Positions 11,690 through 24,084 of a DNA stretch of 64,000 nt are shown here, one piece after another. The position numbers and the translations under genes were made by a program. Below the pieces are notes generated by a model that did no database searches, was not told where the DNA came from, and worked only from the letters and a program-made list of their open reading frames with translations. Numbering within the stretch: the stretch's first letter is position 1; every line of letters starts with the position of its first letter. Origin of the DNA: Adineta ricciae (taxonomy: Eukaryota > Rotifera > Eurotatoria > Adinetida > Adinetidae); NCBI GenBank assembly GCA_905250025.1, contig CAJNOJ010000328.1, forward strand, positions 20,794-84,793, given 5' to 3'.

Positions 11690-12854
11690 CCGTACGACGA
11701 AAAAGTTTGAAACTTTCAGGATAAACTCTATGGCCCGGCCTACGTATATGATAGAATTTTCAGCGAAATCGGAAATGTGAAATTTCCGTGGCAAAAACCC
11801 CTCCCTCCGGCTCCTGGTAAGGGTCGAATCAGAAATTTTCATTTCATGATAAACTAAAGGTATCGAAGAATGATCCACGCTTATGTGAATCGATTTGGAT
11901 CTCTCTTCCAGTCGTACCAGCATTTTTTCGCTCGACCACTCGTACTGAGTAACGTCGCTGACAAAATGTCACGTCACTAACGCGGAATACAGTTGGTTTT
12001 TCAGAAAATCTATGTGATCTGAGGGAAATACTGCACACGGGCTTCGTAGCACTCTAAGTGGTCTACACAGTATATAATATTGTTTTCGAAAATAATACTT
12101 TCGCTCAAAGCTATTTTAACCTAAACTGAAAAAAGTGAAAACCGATGTCTTTTTTTGAGTCACGTCGCTAACGACAGTTTTTCAGCAGTGGTTCCTTACA
12201 GGAAGGTTTTCTGGCGCTGATTTTTGTAAGGTTTATAAAACAACTAACTCTGTATATTATGTAAAAAAAAATCAGTCTCCGACCAACTTCTTATATATAG
12301 ATACACATATTGAAAGTGTACGGTGTCACGTCGCTATTAAAATGATTTTGCCCACATCAGTGTTTTGTAGCTCATTACGAGATCTTAATTCCTAGACGAC
12401 AGGTTAATCTTTACAATATAAAGCACTATTTCAAATTAAATTTATGAAAATGTAGCGTGATAATTTCTCACTGATCGATTCATATTGCCGATGGTACTGT
12501 GAGAATGTGTTGAAGTAAGAACAACATGCCAAGAAAGATTTTTACAGAATTGTAGAGTATGTGAAAGTGGGTTTATTCTATAGCCTCCAGTTAATACGCA
12601 TCCTCGTCTTCGAGATAGTAGCTCAAAATCAGGTGACAAGTAAGAAATGTTGATTGATGTTTTATTTGGTTTCATGAAAATGAAAAATATATTTCCCAGC
12701 TGTAAATACTGAATAATATTGAAGATAAACGATTATATTGTCTGCAATGTATGTTTGTAGATCATTATAGGTTTCTTTTTGGTAAATTTTGGCGTACTGA
12801 AAAACACACCTTAATTTATTGATCGGAAGAAAATAAAGTAAAAAGTATTGCGAA
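11690..12854. other. Intergenic with a recurring TCACGTCGCTA motif
   Basis: TCACGTCGCTA or a close variant occurs near 11951, 11969, 12162 and 12327, within AT-rich DNA. This may be part of an unrecognised repeat. No gene is supported. Confidence 0.35.
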
Positions 12855-13436
12855 ATGTACTCGAGACATCATTATCATGGCAGAGATTTTCTTGGTACAA
12901 GATTACGAAGGTATAATGAAACTCATCGTTCAACAGGCGTTGGATCCCGACAGTTTTCATCTATGCGACTTTATCGAATAGTTGGTCATCCATTTTCTAT
13001 TGATAAAAAATTTACCATATATGAAAACGGTAACGAACAGTATCTGGTCCGTGGCGGTAGACTATTTGGTGGCATTAATAACCTAATACTAGAAGATCGC
13101 CTTGGTACTCCCTTGATTAGCATTCAAAAGGAATCCGGACACTTCTTGCACCCAACATATCAGTTATTGTCGAATGATGGCCGTGAAATAGCAAGAATAA
13201 GACAATCTCCTGGAGGGCTTAATTTTGAAATTGACACTGTTTATGGACCTCATGACATTACGATATTGTCGCGAGAACCAAAATATTTTTCCATATGGAA
13301 TGCCCACCACCAAAACATTGGCAGCTGGAAAGGGACTGGAGCAGAATTAGCAGCAAATCAAGATCAACCATTTATGTTAGCATTGCTTGTTGTAATTCAT
13401 CATCTTATACCGTCTCCTCCAAGTAACATTCATTAA
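12855..13436 (+). CDS. LURP-one-related / tubby-C2-like protein
   Basis: Single exon, 193 residues. After a short basic N-terminus (about 35 residues) comes a domain resembling LURP-one-related and YxjI proteins, which share the tubby-C2/scramblase-like beta-barrel fold. It shows FTIYENGNEQYLVRGG, then LEDRLGTPLISIQ, then LLSNDGREIARIRQ, then a FEIDTVYG block, and ends with DQPFMLALLVVIHHL, the hydrophobic helix usual at the end of these domains. The family has no known enzymatic activity; roles in membrane association have been proposed. The start is the first ATG in frame. Intronless, as in many small bdelloid genes. The family call rests on pattern recognition. Confidence 0.7.
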   Translation: MYSRHHYHGRDFLGTRLRRYNETHRSTGVGSRQFSSMRLYRIVGHPFSIDKKFTIYENGNEQYLVRGGRLFGGINNLILEDRLGTPLISIQKESGHFLHPTYQLLSNDGREIARIRQSPGGLNFEIDTVYGPHDITILSREPKYFSIWNAHHQNIGSWKGTGAELAANQDQPFMLALLVVIHHLIPSPPSNIH

Positions 13437-13798
13437 GTACGTTAAAAAAGTATGTGAATGTTATGTATTCAAGAAAAAAAAATAACGAAACAGACGTTTC
13501 TTGTAATCAAGAAATTGTAAAGCTAATGTTAATTTCCTGAATAAAAAGACGTTTCCATCTACTGAATTTTTAATCTCACATGTCCTTCGTTATATCACGC
13601 TCCATATGACCGCTAATGAGATTTCACACAGACGAAACTCGTTGTTATAAGTTGTTAATGAAATTTTGACTAATGCGGATGAGAGTGTAAGACTGTAGTT
13701 CAAACGAACACTTACAACCACACCCTCAGGTATACGAAACTATATTAAGTGTGTTGGTGGGCGTTATCGCCAACTGGAACCGTCTCTGGCATCTATTA
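13437..13798. other. Intergenic, no gene seen
   Basis: Contains CACACCCTCA at about 13719. Nothing else is recognised. Confidence 0.4.
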
Positions 13799-14500
13799 TC
13801 AGGGTGTCCGGAAAGTCCGTAGAACTGTATCCTAATTACATATATGAAACGTTTAGTTCATGTTATTGGGCCAAAGGTGAATTTTCAACATTGCATAGAT
13901 TTTTTTTCTCGACTGCTTGTATCATTTTGTGGAAAGAATTAGTTTTCACAACTGTGTCTATCAAAAAGAATTGGTTGAGTGGTCGAAAACAGAAAACGAA
14001 ACAAATGTTACCAAGCTTCAATAAAATGCACTTCTAGATTTTGAAAAAATCATTGATAATTTCATTTCAAGATTATATGAGTACCACTCGATGTCCTTAT
14101 AGGATGAATAACGGAACCAAAAAGTGGCACGTATCGCTACCGAAAGAGAAATATGTGCAAAACGAGAGAACAAATATTCGCGAAAATATCTAATCTTTCG
14201 TTCTGAACATTTTTTTCTTTTTTTTCGTATGAATATGTGGAATCTCTTACTTTTGTTATTCATTTCTCCGATTAAAACGAGTTATGCTTATTGACTCTTT
14301 CCATGACATTATAGGTGATTTTAAATGAAATATCGAAACGTGTTCCTTTGCTATTTCGTACTATTCATTTCGTATTTATTCATGTTTCAGACATGTCAAA
14401 CATCGAATATCGAACGATCATAAAATTTTTCACTCTAAAAGGGCTAAATGCTACCAAAAACGCCGAAGAACGAAAAGAGGTCTATGACCAAACGACGCCA
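13799..14500 (+). mobile_element. Left part of a Tc1/mariner-like element
   Basis: TCAGGGTGTCCGGAAAGTCC at 13799-13818 has the form of a mariner terminal repeat. About 575 bp further on, an ATG at 14393 opens a frame encoding the N-terminal helix-turn-helix typical of mariner transposases (EYRTIIKFF, then LKGLNATKNAEE, then VYDQT). The frame runs into a 41-base N gap (14501-14541), and the next sequence belongs to another transposon. No catalytic domain or right terminal repeat was found in the window, so this is a fragment. Confidence 0.65.
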
Positions 14501-14541
14501 NNNNNNNNNNNNNNNNNNNNNNNNNNNNNNNNNNNNNNNNN

Positions 14542-17500
14542 TGTATAATAACAGTCCTATTTCGTGAATGCGAGTTAGATGCAATTAATTCGAAGAAATC
14601 CTGTCTTATTTTATTCGTAGAGTATGACAATTTTGATGATATAATCCTCTCGAAATGATGCTGAACTAATGACTTGGCTCACATCACTAGAAAGGTTTGC
14701 CGTGAAGCTGTCTCATAGAAGTAAGAGACTGCATTCAAAAAGGACAGTGTAATCGAAATGATAGATTTTTCATGTCTGTGTAATGACATCTTTAGATTTA
14801 AACGTGATGCGTTACTAGAAAATGTCCTAATCTTAAACGAATAAGATTACGGGATGAATCATTAAATAGTAGTAAATATATCGATTTCTCATCAGTACCT
14901 CTTTTTCTCCCTAAAACTTTATCTCGATGCCAAGACAAAAATATTGTGAACATCCAATAAATCATGCACAAACCACACGCATACCAAAAGGAACCAAGGC
15001 TGTATCTTTACAGCTTTCAAAGTTTTTGATTTCTCAATATGATGTGGTTCACAACCGAATTCGTTGGTTATGTGCAAGATGCCATACATTTGAATCGAAG
15101 AAAATAATGACTGATCAATCAATGGAATTCAACGAAGATGAAAGTTCAAGTGATGATGGACCCATGACAGAAGGTTCTCCTGTTAATCAAAAAGAAAATG
15201 ATAATGATGGCGCTGCCAGTATGAATGTCAATGAATTAAGTGAAGAAGAAAAACAAAATTCTCATATGGATAGTGGTATTATAGCTGAGTCAGATGACAA
15301 TGATGATGAATCACCACATGTAGATCAGGCCACAACTGATCCTGAATCAATGGATGGAGATACAGATCATGTTTTGTATGAACTCGAACACGAGAAACGC
15401 AAAGCAATGGAAGAATTATCAGCTGTATTCGAACTACTGAACATTGATCCAATTCATGACAAGTCAGTTTGTGAACTATATCTCGATTTTTTTAAACGAC
15501 GATTGTATTTAGATCAGCAGTATCACCTATTCGAATTAAAGTTGATGAAGTTTATCGTAAACTAAATCGATTATGTGACCTATTGGGTGACAACTCTCAA
15601 ATTTCGAATAATCCAAATCCTCATGCACTAACAATATGTGAATCGAATGAACTTTTGAGTGGTTTGAAAAGGTTATTCGATGAGAGTGATCCTGATGAGA
15701 AGGTTCGTTTGATGACAATTGCTCCCAAAGAATGGGGTCGAGAAAAAATCGAAAAATGGTGCGTATTCTATTCTTTTTTCCTTTAATATCTCCGCATTTT
15801 CCACTTGAGTTCTACTAACAACTCTTTTCTATTTATTAGGTTTGGATCAAAACCTAATCAGGCTCGACGATCGGTTGCTCTTCGAAAAAACAAAGGAATA
15901 CTTGCTTATCCAAAAAGTCTACGAGGAAATACACCTTTATCTGACTCAACAATTGACACTGTGATACAGTTTTATTGCGAAGATGGTATTAGTCGAACCT
16001 CGTCCAATTCTAAAGATACAATTAAAATTAATGGACAACGTGTAGCAGTTCGGTTTTTAGAAATGACTGTCTTGGATGCGTACCATATATTTGAAGAACG
16101 ACATCCTGGACTTGTTTCACGATCAACGTTCAATACTCTTCGACCACGAGAAGTGAAGACTGCAGCACCACACGACACGTGCATTTGCATAATTCATGAA
16201 AATATTGACTTGTTACTAAAGGTTCGTAGCGTTGGCGTGTTGATTCGAACTTAAAATACCTTCATTATAGGCCTGGAACAACCATTATCGGAAATGTGCT
16301 GGTACAACTGCTTTATCAGTCACCAACCAGATTACTATGAAAGATCTGATTAATCAAATGGTATGCACAGACTCAAATGAAAAATGCTTCAGTGGTAAAT
16401 GTAAAAATTGTTCATCGAAGAACATCGCAGCCATTCTGACCAGCGGCAACATAATGGATTTGGATGAAGAATGCTCATGGACTTTGTGGAAGAAAATTAA
16501 CAATAAGTTCGACCTTCAACAGATGTTTGGCTCAGTTGAATCTCTATTATCAGAAATTGAAGAAAGATGGCCATCATTCTTGCTTCACACACATACAAAC
16601 AGAGTACAACGTGAATACATCAATGACTTGCGCATTAAATCGACGAACGACTCGTTTGCGGTGGCGCAAATAGATTTTTCAATGAATTATACATTGATAC
16701 GTCAGCGTGAAGTTCAACAAGGATTCTTTAGTCAGCATCAAGTCAGCTTATTTACAATTCATCTTACCATTGGAAATGAGCAAAGAAATATAGCCATTAT
16801 CAGTAACTATATGGAGCATTCGACAGCATTTGTGCACTGTGCACAAAAAATTCTTGTTGAATTTATCAAGAAAAACTTTCCATTGGTAAAAAAGATCAAT
16901 TATGTCAGGTAAATCGTGTCTTTCATGTCGTTTGTGTGCTATGTTGACTCTCTTCTTTCATTTAGTGATGGGGCATGTGCCCATTTTAAAAACAACACTA
17001 GTATCTTGAACCTGATTCATCACAAGAGGGATTTTGGTTTAGATGCTTCATGGACATTTACAGCTACGGGTCATGGGAAAGGTGCTGGTGACGGAATTGG
17101 TGCAGTACTGAAGTCTACCGCCAGACGTGATACACTTTCCAAAAATATTCTCATGTCAAACGCAAAAGATTTTTATAATTTTTCACAAAAACAACAACTT
17201 GAAACAGCAAAAAGATCCAACAAAGATAATCCTGGTGTTAATATCTTCTATCTTGACTCGGATGAAGTAGAGGAAGCTATCAACAATTGCTTAAAAAGCA
17301 GAAGCGAAAAACTTCGAGTTACAGGTGAGAAAGACTTCTCGTTCTAGTCTCTTACGTATGTACTGATTTAGGTACGATACAAGGTATTCGCAGCATGCAT
17401 CAGTTCGAGCCAATTAGCCATTCAACGGTTCAATACAGTTCGACGTCTCGATCAACACAGATAAGAACTTTTACATTCAAATAAAACTGCTCTTTGTGTT

Positions 17501-17747
17501 TTTCTGAATCCATCACATCTTTTTAAAGTCAAACTTGGTGATGAAACTTACTATTCAGATAGATTGGACAACTGTGTTCTTCGCTATACCAGAATTCTTT
17601 CGTCTGAAGTTCATCACTTGGGATAGATGTCTTAGCAAAATTCAAGGTCATCAACGCTTCGATAACTTTTCGAAGCAAATAAGAGAAGATTTCTTCGAAT
17701 TAATTGCATCTAACTCGCATTCACGAAATAGGACTGTTATTATACAA
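14542..17747 (+). mobile_element. 3.2-kb DNA transposon with long inverted repeats
   Basis: About 55 bases starting at 14542 (TGTATAATAACAGTCCTATT...) are repeated perfectly in reverse complement ending at 17747. Similarity continues for about 15 more imperfect bases inward. They frame one plus-strand six-exon gene. The N gap hides the left target-site duplication, so the exact termini and target preference cannot be read. The left flank is mariner sequence, suggesting insertion into that element or an assembly join. Confidence 0.75.
14927..17484 (+). CDS. DDE-type transposase, six exons, apparently intact
   Basis: Exons 14927-15462, 15513-15758, 15840-16221, 16271-16908, 16966-17324 and 17372-17484 join in phase through GT...AG introns of 50, 81, 49, 57 and 47 nt, giving about 757 residues. 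The N-terminal region has a possible zinc-binding set ending in CARC (about 47-50), then an acidic Asp/Glu/Ser linker. The core includes a QIDFSMNY block (first likely catalytic Asp) and [10 protein letters not shown] (second likely Asp, split by intron 4). [19 protein letters not shown] follows. These blocks occur in a group of uncharacterised proteins common in cnidarians and arthropods. I cannot assign the superfamily by eye. It sits between the element's inverted repeats with no stop or frameshift, so it may be autonomous. Confidence 0.7.
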
Positions 17748-19361
17748 AGAAAAAGTAGTTTATCACATATGATTTTCAAGAAGGCTAGTGTAATTATTAC
17801 CAAAAAAGATGTTTCTAGACTTGTTTAATATTTATGAGTACTAAAAAATTTCGAAAAAAGAGCTTTTAAAAGAGTTCCAGACGTTTTTCTATCATTTTTC
17901 CTATATATAAAAAATGCTGTACGTGTACCTAAAAAACGCTAAAAAACTCGAGGTCTTTCGCAGATAGGACCCAATTTTTTTTTCACCAAAAGTGTTTTCT
18001 AACAAAGATCGGATGTTTAAGACGAAAAAAAATTGAAAAAAAAAACCTTTCCAAAACGTGGCTGGATCTCCATGGATTCACCCTATTCTCTTTCGACATG
18101 ATTCCAACATAGATGTGTACTCGTGCGTTTCTAATGGTAGATGTAACAAAACGTGTTCGAAATATTAATTTATTCTTCAAAAAACGACATGATTTTATTA
18201 CATAAATCTGCTTATTATATGTAAACGTGTTTTTAACATAGAGACAAAATTATGAATGCAAAAAGTACTTCTGACAAAGGTTTCTGATATTACATATATC
18301 AGTAATTATATCTGAGAAAAATTACAATTAATCAGTTTGAAGTGCTTCTAATATCATATAAATTTTCTTATATTACAGCATAGTTTCCATAAATATATCG
18401 ATAAAACTAATAATTTTCTTTTTATATAGAAGATTTCTTTCTATAAAGAATTTAGAATAGTAAATAATTAATGTTTTTATTGACAAATATTTTTCAAACA
18501 CCTTCTACGAATTTATTAGTCTTGAACAAAATTCAATCGATTCTATGGATCGATTTTTATTAAAAAACCAACTTCAGGACTTTATCCTGTAAAGATGTCG
18601 TAGAAACATAGTATAACAACTAACATCTGAGTCTTGTTATATTTTATGGAACCTCAAAAAAAGTAATCTTATTAACAGATATATAATTGATAAATAGATA
18701 CTGGGTGCGTAATCAAATGAACAAGTTTCATTTTAAATTCATATTCATAAGATAATTGAAGAATTAGAGAAGAAAAAAGAAACCTTGAGAAGAATGTTGC
18801 ATTCGGGCACGGGTACTGTAATTAACCATTCAATTGCGATAATGTTTGTTGGAATACTATTTGTAAGCACAAAAAGGAAGAAAATATAGAAAGAGAAAGA
18901 GAGAAAAAAAGAAGAAACAGTATGGATGTGTGAGACTATAGCCTTAAAGAGTATATCATGTAAGATTCTTTTCATTCCGATCCATACGTCACTTCAGCCA
19001 TTGTGACTTAGACACACAACCATATTTCCAAAATTCTCCTTCACAATGTTAAGATAGTTTTTCTGGCAAAATATTTTCAGTTCAATTTTAGGTAAACTTC
19101 TTCTCAACGTCTTTTGTCATAAACTTTTATGTGATATCTAAAAAAATAGATTAGCATAGGCATTATCACATAACAGAAACTTCATTTCATTATCTTTCTT
19201 ATATTTTTAAGTGCAACATAAATATCTCATGAATATCCTCTTCAATTCTCATGTTTTAATTCAATATTGTACTCAATGAAGTAGTCGAAAATACAATAGC
19301 ATTTTTGAAGAAAAAATAAAAACTACTTGCTGCGAAACAAAATTATTTATATTGATTATTA
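17748..19361. other. Intergenic, no gene seen
   Basis: Very AT-rich with only short chance frames. I searched for a right half of the mariner element or its terminal repeat and saw none. Confidence 0.45.
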
Positions 19362-20303
19362 ATGTCTTCGTCAGCAATACTCATCTCGATATCACAATGG
19401 TTCGTTATCATAGTTGGTCTTTCTTTTCTATTTTTTGGTCTTATTGGCACACTGACTAATCTATTGATATTCTCGAATCGACGTCTTCGAAAACTACCTT
19501 CGACTCAATATATTCTCATTCAATCTGTTTTCAATATTCTCATTCTTAGTTTCGTCCTTTTAAATCAAATACTTGTTACAGGATTTGTTTGGCCTTATTT
19601 CTTTACTTTTCGATTCGCCTGTATATCACGTAGTTATATTGCAATATTTTCAACGCAAACATATCTTTATCTCAAATGTCTAGTAACTTTTGATGCATGG
19701 GCATCAACATCAGAATCTGTATCAATTCGCCAATGGAGTACTGTTAGACGAGTTCGTCTTCTCATTTTGATCACTGTCATGTTTTGGAGTTTACTTAGTA
19801 TTCCCTATGCCATTTGGAATAATAATATCCTAGAGAAAAATATCTGGCAATGTTTTTTAGTTGGTGAAATATTTCGAAAATATCATGGATACTTTTTTGT
19901 CCCATGTTTAGTTCTATTCATTCCTTTATTATGGCTCAGTTTCTTTGGATATCATACTTATAAACATATAACTCGTTTTAAAAGATGTATTCGTCGTCTA
20001 GTACGATTACAGCAACAATTTATTCGTATGATCCTTGCGCAAGTTTTTGTATTGATCATCTCATTAGTACCTTATACTGCACAATACACTTACACAACAA
20101 TTACAGATAATTGGCAGAAAGATTCTCAATGGTTAGCAATAGATAGTATCATTGTTCTTACCAGTCGCATGTGTTTCTTTTTCAACAATGCTGTTGAATG
20201 CTATATTTATATTTGTCTATCAAGTGAAATTCGATCAATTTTCAAACAATTAATATTCAATTTATTACCTATTCGACGACCAAATGTAGTATTACCCATC
20301 TGA
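19362..20303 (+). CDS. Rhodopsin-like 7TM receptor
   Basis: Intronless, 313 residues, with seven hydrophobic segments at roughly 12-34, 46-68, 83-104, 128-148, 172-195, 218-240 and 259-283. The first contains the Asn in GTLTN expected of class A receptors. TM2-TM3 has an extracellular Cys in RFACIS and the second loop has Cys in IWQCFL, able to form the conserved disulphide. The DRY position is degenerate (TFDAWAS). Basic residues cluster in the third inner loop (RFKRCIRRLVR). It resembles the large set of bdelloid chemosensory or peptide-type receptors related to FMRFamide receptors. The ligand is unknown. Confidence 0.8.
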   Translation: MSSSAILISISQWFVIIVGLSFLFFGLIGTLTNLLIFSNRRLRKLPSTQYILIQSVFNILILSFVLLNQILVTGFVWPYFFTFRFACISRSYIAIFSTQTYLYLKCLVTFDAWASTSESVSIRQWSTVRRVRLLILITVMFWSLLSIPYAIWNNNILEKNIWQCFLVGEIFRKYHGYFFVPCLVLFIPLLWLSFFGYHTYKHITRFKRCIRRLVRLQQQFIRMILAQVFVLIISLVPYTAQYTYTTITDNWQKDSQWLAIDSIIVLTSRMCFFFNNAVECYIYICLSSEIRSIFKQLIFNLLPIRRPNVVLPI

Positions 20304-22204
20304 TACTCTTAATGATGAAAATAACATAGTGAATAAGTTGATGTTTTATGTTGTATTTTGCTGTATACGAATATATGTTTTTGAAATACAGACTAAAAAC
20401 CGAAAAGATCAAAATAAAATCGGTGGAACTTTTATTCAGTATCTGAACGTTATTCCAAATTCTTTCTGAAAACTTTTTTCAAAAAATCATTGGGTATCTC
20501 GCTATTTCAATTCTCATTTTCAACGCGATTCTTCAAAGAAATGTCTATCTGTTAACCGGTCTCGCTCCGTTCTTTCACTGATGCCTGTGTAATTTCAAGA
20601 GCTCCCCAATGTATATGTCATTTTTTACTTCCTCCAAAGCAAACGTGCGAGTTAACTTTCAATCTGATCGACGTTAATCCATAAATACGAAAAATAGTCG
20701 AATTGATAAATGTCCACCTGAATACAAAGACAGCAAATATTTCAAAATCCTCTGCTATGCTTACAAATAATACGGCGCAGTGACCGCTTGCGCTTTACTA
20801 AATGTATATCATCAGATCGCTTGTGTTCATCAAAATAAATAAATAAAAACTTTCGCATTCAAATGGTTTACCTATTTCATAATTTGCCCCTGTATTTTAC
20901 TCATCTTCATTCTTACTTTTAAAGTAGTCACTTGACATGCATTCAATTACTGAAAGGAACTAGATAGAAAGTTTTATTCTATAGTTTGGCATGAAAAGAG
21001 CATGCGTCATATTGCTTTATATGTTTACAATACTATTTCTCTACCAGTTGTCTCGATAGTTGATGAGATGGAACTACACTAACGAGCATACCTCTGTGAG
21101 ACCTATTTCCCCTAAAGTCGTATCGAAATAATTGACGTATCGCAGCTCACAAGACCAATATGACGTTAAGTATATAGTATTCTGTCTGATTTCTTGAATT
21201 GCAAACACCATAATGCAAGGTATACTAAATCTTTTTTTGCAGAGGCCTAAACCAGTATCTTCGCATACGTCGTGTTTAGGAATGGCGTCTCATCTACTAG
21301 CTTCCACTCAGGAATTTAGAAAAGATACAGGAAAATATCTTTTCCAGAAAGAAAAAGGAATCAGAAGCATCTTGGTGAGTAACGAAAAGCTAACCTCAAA
21401 TTTGAGTTCTTTGATATCGCTAACCCTTCGGTCAGCTCTTACTCTACAACCGAAAAGTTTTTCGCTACTTAATTAGTAATTAGCTAATTGAAGTTTTAAA
21501 AAACTAACATCGAATTCGTGATCCTCCACCTTGGTTACCTCAGGTGAATCATTTCTGGATGGTCATCACTTAGATTTCATCAGTTTATAAAAAAAACTGC
21601 AATCTGGTTGGATTGGGCAAACTCACAAACTTCTAGCTTTTGAGCCATCGATTTTAGAGCGCTATAACCCTTTCTTTCACAAAAGGGAAATATAGGAAAA
21701 ATATCAACGTATAGGTATCAGAAAAATTCGAATAAACGGTATGTGAGAAAATAAAGGCATAGCTTACTATGTAGTATTATAAACTACTGAATACACTGGG
21801 TATGTTTCCACAATTTATGAATACTGATCATTTACGGCATCAACATAATAAAAGTACTTAGTAGACTATTTCTACTCACTTTTGGTTGATTCAAAACCTA
21901 TATCGTTCTCAAATGTTGAGAAATACTCCATGTGGTATATATACCACGCCCGTCTCCAAAGGGTTAATACCAATACCATTACTAGTCTATATCAGTACTT
22001 TGAATACGACCTCAAGACCAATACTCTATGCCAAGTTTTAGTGTTGGTGCATTCCTATCAGAGATGTTTTGAGAAAAAAAATTATAAAAGGAGAAGAAAT
22101 AAAGAAAAAATGCAACAGTAGAATTCGTCATGAGAACGAACATAATAATCAACGAAAAACTAAAAAGCGACAAGAAAAAAGAAAGTAGATGTATATATAT
22201 ATAT
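20304..22204. other. Intergenic, no gene seen
   Basis: Short open frames only, with no recognisable domain. A TA dinucleotide run precedes the hairpin at 22205. Confidence 0.4.
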
Positions 22205-22318
22205 GTCGCAGGAATAATTGAGATTCAGGAAAATCTAAGATTGCCCTAGAACAAATTGGAATTTTAGTTTTTCCTAGGATAATCTTAGATTTTCCTGAAT
22301 CTCAATTATTCCTGCGAC
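22205..22318. mobile_element. Foldback MITE, perfect 38-bp hairpin arms
   Basis: Starting with GTCGCAGGAATAATTGAG, the arm 22205-22242 is the exact reverse complement of 22281-22318, with a 38-nt loop. It is flanked by TATATATA-type sequence on both sides, so it appears inserted in a TA run, which blurs any target duplication. It has no coding capacity. Confidence 0.75.
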
Positions 22319-23127
22319 CTATATATACGTGTGTAGAGATCAAGGAAAACAACTCTATAGCAATTAGCGTCATGAAGTAATATCCAATAACGCTAAAATG
22401 CGTCTATTTTTATTCTATACTAACGGTTTTTTTATGTAAAAACTTCTTCAGGCATTGTCAATACAAGATAAACAGGACATCAATTAGATAAAAACATTTA
22501 AGAGAAATTCAGCGATGTTCATTCAGTATTCTTATGAGATTTTCGTATAAGCACACAAAATTGGAGCTCTGAAAAAACACAGCGAAACTAGCAAATTAAT
22601 ATGGTAGTTGAATCAATAGAAACAACTGTTCATAGAATTTTTAATTACACACAAAATTTGATAACGCATCATAAAAATAATCTTTTTGATTTTTTCGTTT
22701 GAATGTTAATAATGTATCGCAATACATTAATGTTATTGAGGAATATTTTTGTTCTAATTCGCATGGCTTTCTAAGACGCTCACCACTGTCAAAGAATCCT
22801 ACCGACAGAATGCATCCAGCTAAAACAAGCGATCTTTTGCCTCAACAAACAGAAGGCAATTAAGGATATAAAAAAACTCTCTTCAATTATGTCTTTCAGA
22901 CCAAAGTGTTTTTTTCGGCGAGTCAAACAGTCGATGTTTGCGGAACTGATTTCTATCAGAAAGAGATTAAAAAATAGATTATTTCTCTGCCTTCTCAGAA
23001 AAAAAAAGTAGAAGTATATAAATGCACGAAAGGGAAAATTATTTCATTCTGTTGAGTATACTCAATCAAAGTAACGTATTCACTTCGGTATAGTTTACCA
23101 CGAAACAAATAAATTTTTAAGAAAACA
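22319..23127. promoter_or_regulatory. Upstream region of the 23128 receptor
   Basis: No gene seen. The last 150 bases before the ATG at 23128 have a TATA-like GTATATAAAT word at about 23014. Its promoter function is only a guess. Confidence 0.2.
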
Positions 23128-24084
23128 ATGAACCAGTCTGGATATAATTCTGATTACGAAGATGTATACAAGTCGCCTGTTCTTTGGATGTGGCTTCTGG
23201 CTGTTTTCATTGGACCCTCAGTCGTTTGCTATGTCTTTCTGCTCTATCATTTTTTTGCCATACGAACTCTTCGTCAAGGGATCAATAATCATATTGTTAT
23301 CGTTGTTCTCATTCTGGGCCTCATGTACACTCTCATTGACATTGCTAGTTCAATAACATATTATCGTTTACATCGTCAGGTTTGGCCACAATCACCAGCA
23401 TTTTGTTATTTCTGGCTGTGGATTGATTATGGAGTATTCAATACAATCACCGTTTTATTAGCATGGGGTTCATTTGAAAGACATATTCTTGTCTTTCATC
23501 ACCAGTTAACGAATACTCGTTTCAAGCGCATTATTTTTCATTACATACCTATGTATTTTATTCTCACGTATATGACCCTGTATTATACCGTGCTAGTATT
23601 TTTCTATCCATGTCAAAATGATTGGGATTACAACTGGGCTGTTTGTGGAGTGGATGGATGTTATCATGAGAATGTGATTATAGCCTATTTCGAACTTTAT
23701 TTCCATGGTATCATACCCATGATAGCAATCACATTGTTCAATATTGCATTGCTGATTCGTGTCATGTGTCATAAACGAACGGCTCAACAACGAGTTGCAT
23801 GGAAAAAGTATCGTAAAATGGCTTTTCAATTGCTCAGTATTGTGGCACTTTATCTATCCATCAATTTCCCATTATCTGCTATTGACATGTTGAGTTTAGT
23901 CGGAATCAATGTCGAAGGTCAAGTATCGCGTATTATATCGTTTCTCGGATATCACACTATTATGTTTTTACCATTTGTATGTCTCGCAGGCTTGCCGGAA
24001 GTTTGGAAAAAAGTAAAAGGTATTTTTCATATAACTACAGCACAAATAGCACCGTTCCAAACTCAACCAAACAATAACCACTGA
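23128..24084 (+). CDS. 7TM receptor, rhodopsin-like
   Basis: Intronless, 318 residues. Seven hydrophobic segments lie at about 19-43, 55-77, 92-115, 137-160, 190-213, 235-257 and 268-289. ERH occurs at the end of TM3 (GSFERHILVFHH), where DRY is expected. Cysteines that could form the TM3-ECL2 disulphide are present (AFCYFW and the cluster CQNDWDYNWAVCGVDGC). The N-terminus has an N-x-S site and acidic Tyr-rich residues. It is not closely similar to the 19362 receptor. Ligand unknown. Confidence 0.8.
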   Translation: MNQSGYNSDYEDVYKSPVLWMWLLAVFIGPSVVCYVFLLYHFFAIRTLRQGINNHIVIVVLILGLMYTLIDIASSITYYRLHRQVWPQSPAFCYFWLWIDYGVFNTITVLLAWGSFERHILVFHHQLTNTRFKRIIFHYIPMYFILTYMTLYYTVLVFFYPCQNDWDYNWAVCGVDGCYHENVIIAYFELYFHGIIPMIAITLFNIALLIRVMCHKRTAQQRVAWKKYRKMAFQLLSIVALYLSINFPLSAIDMLSLVGINVEGQVSRIISFLGYHTIMFLPFVCLAGLPEVWKKVKGIFHITTAQIAPFQTQPNNNH

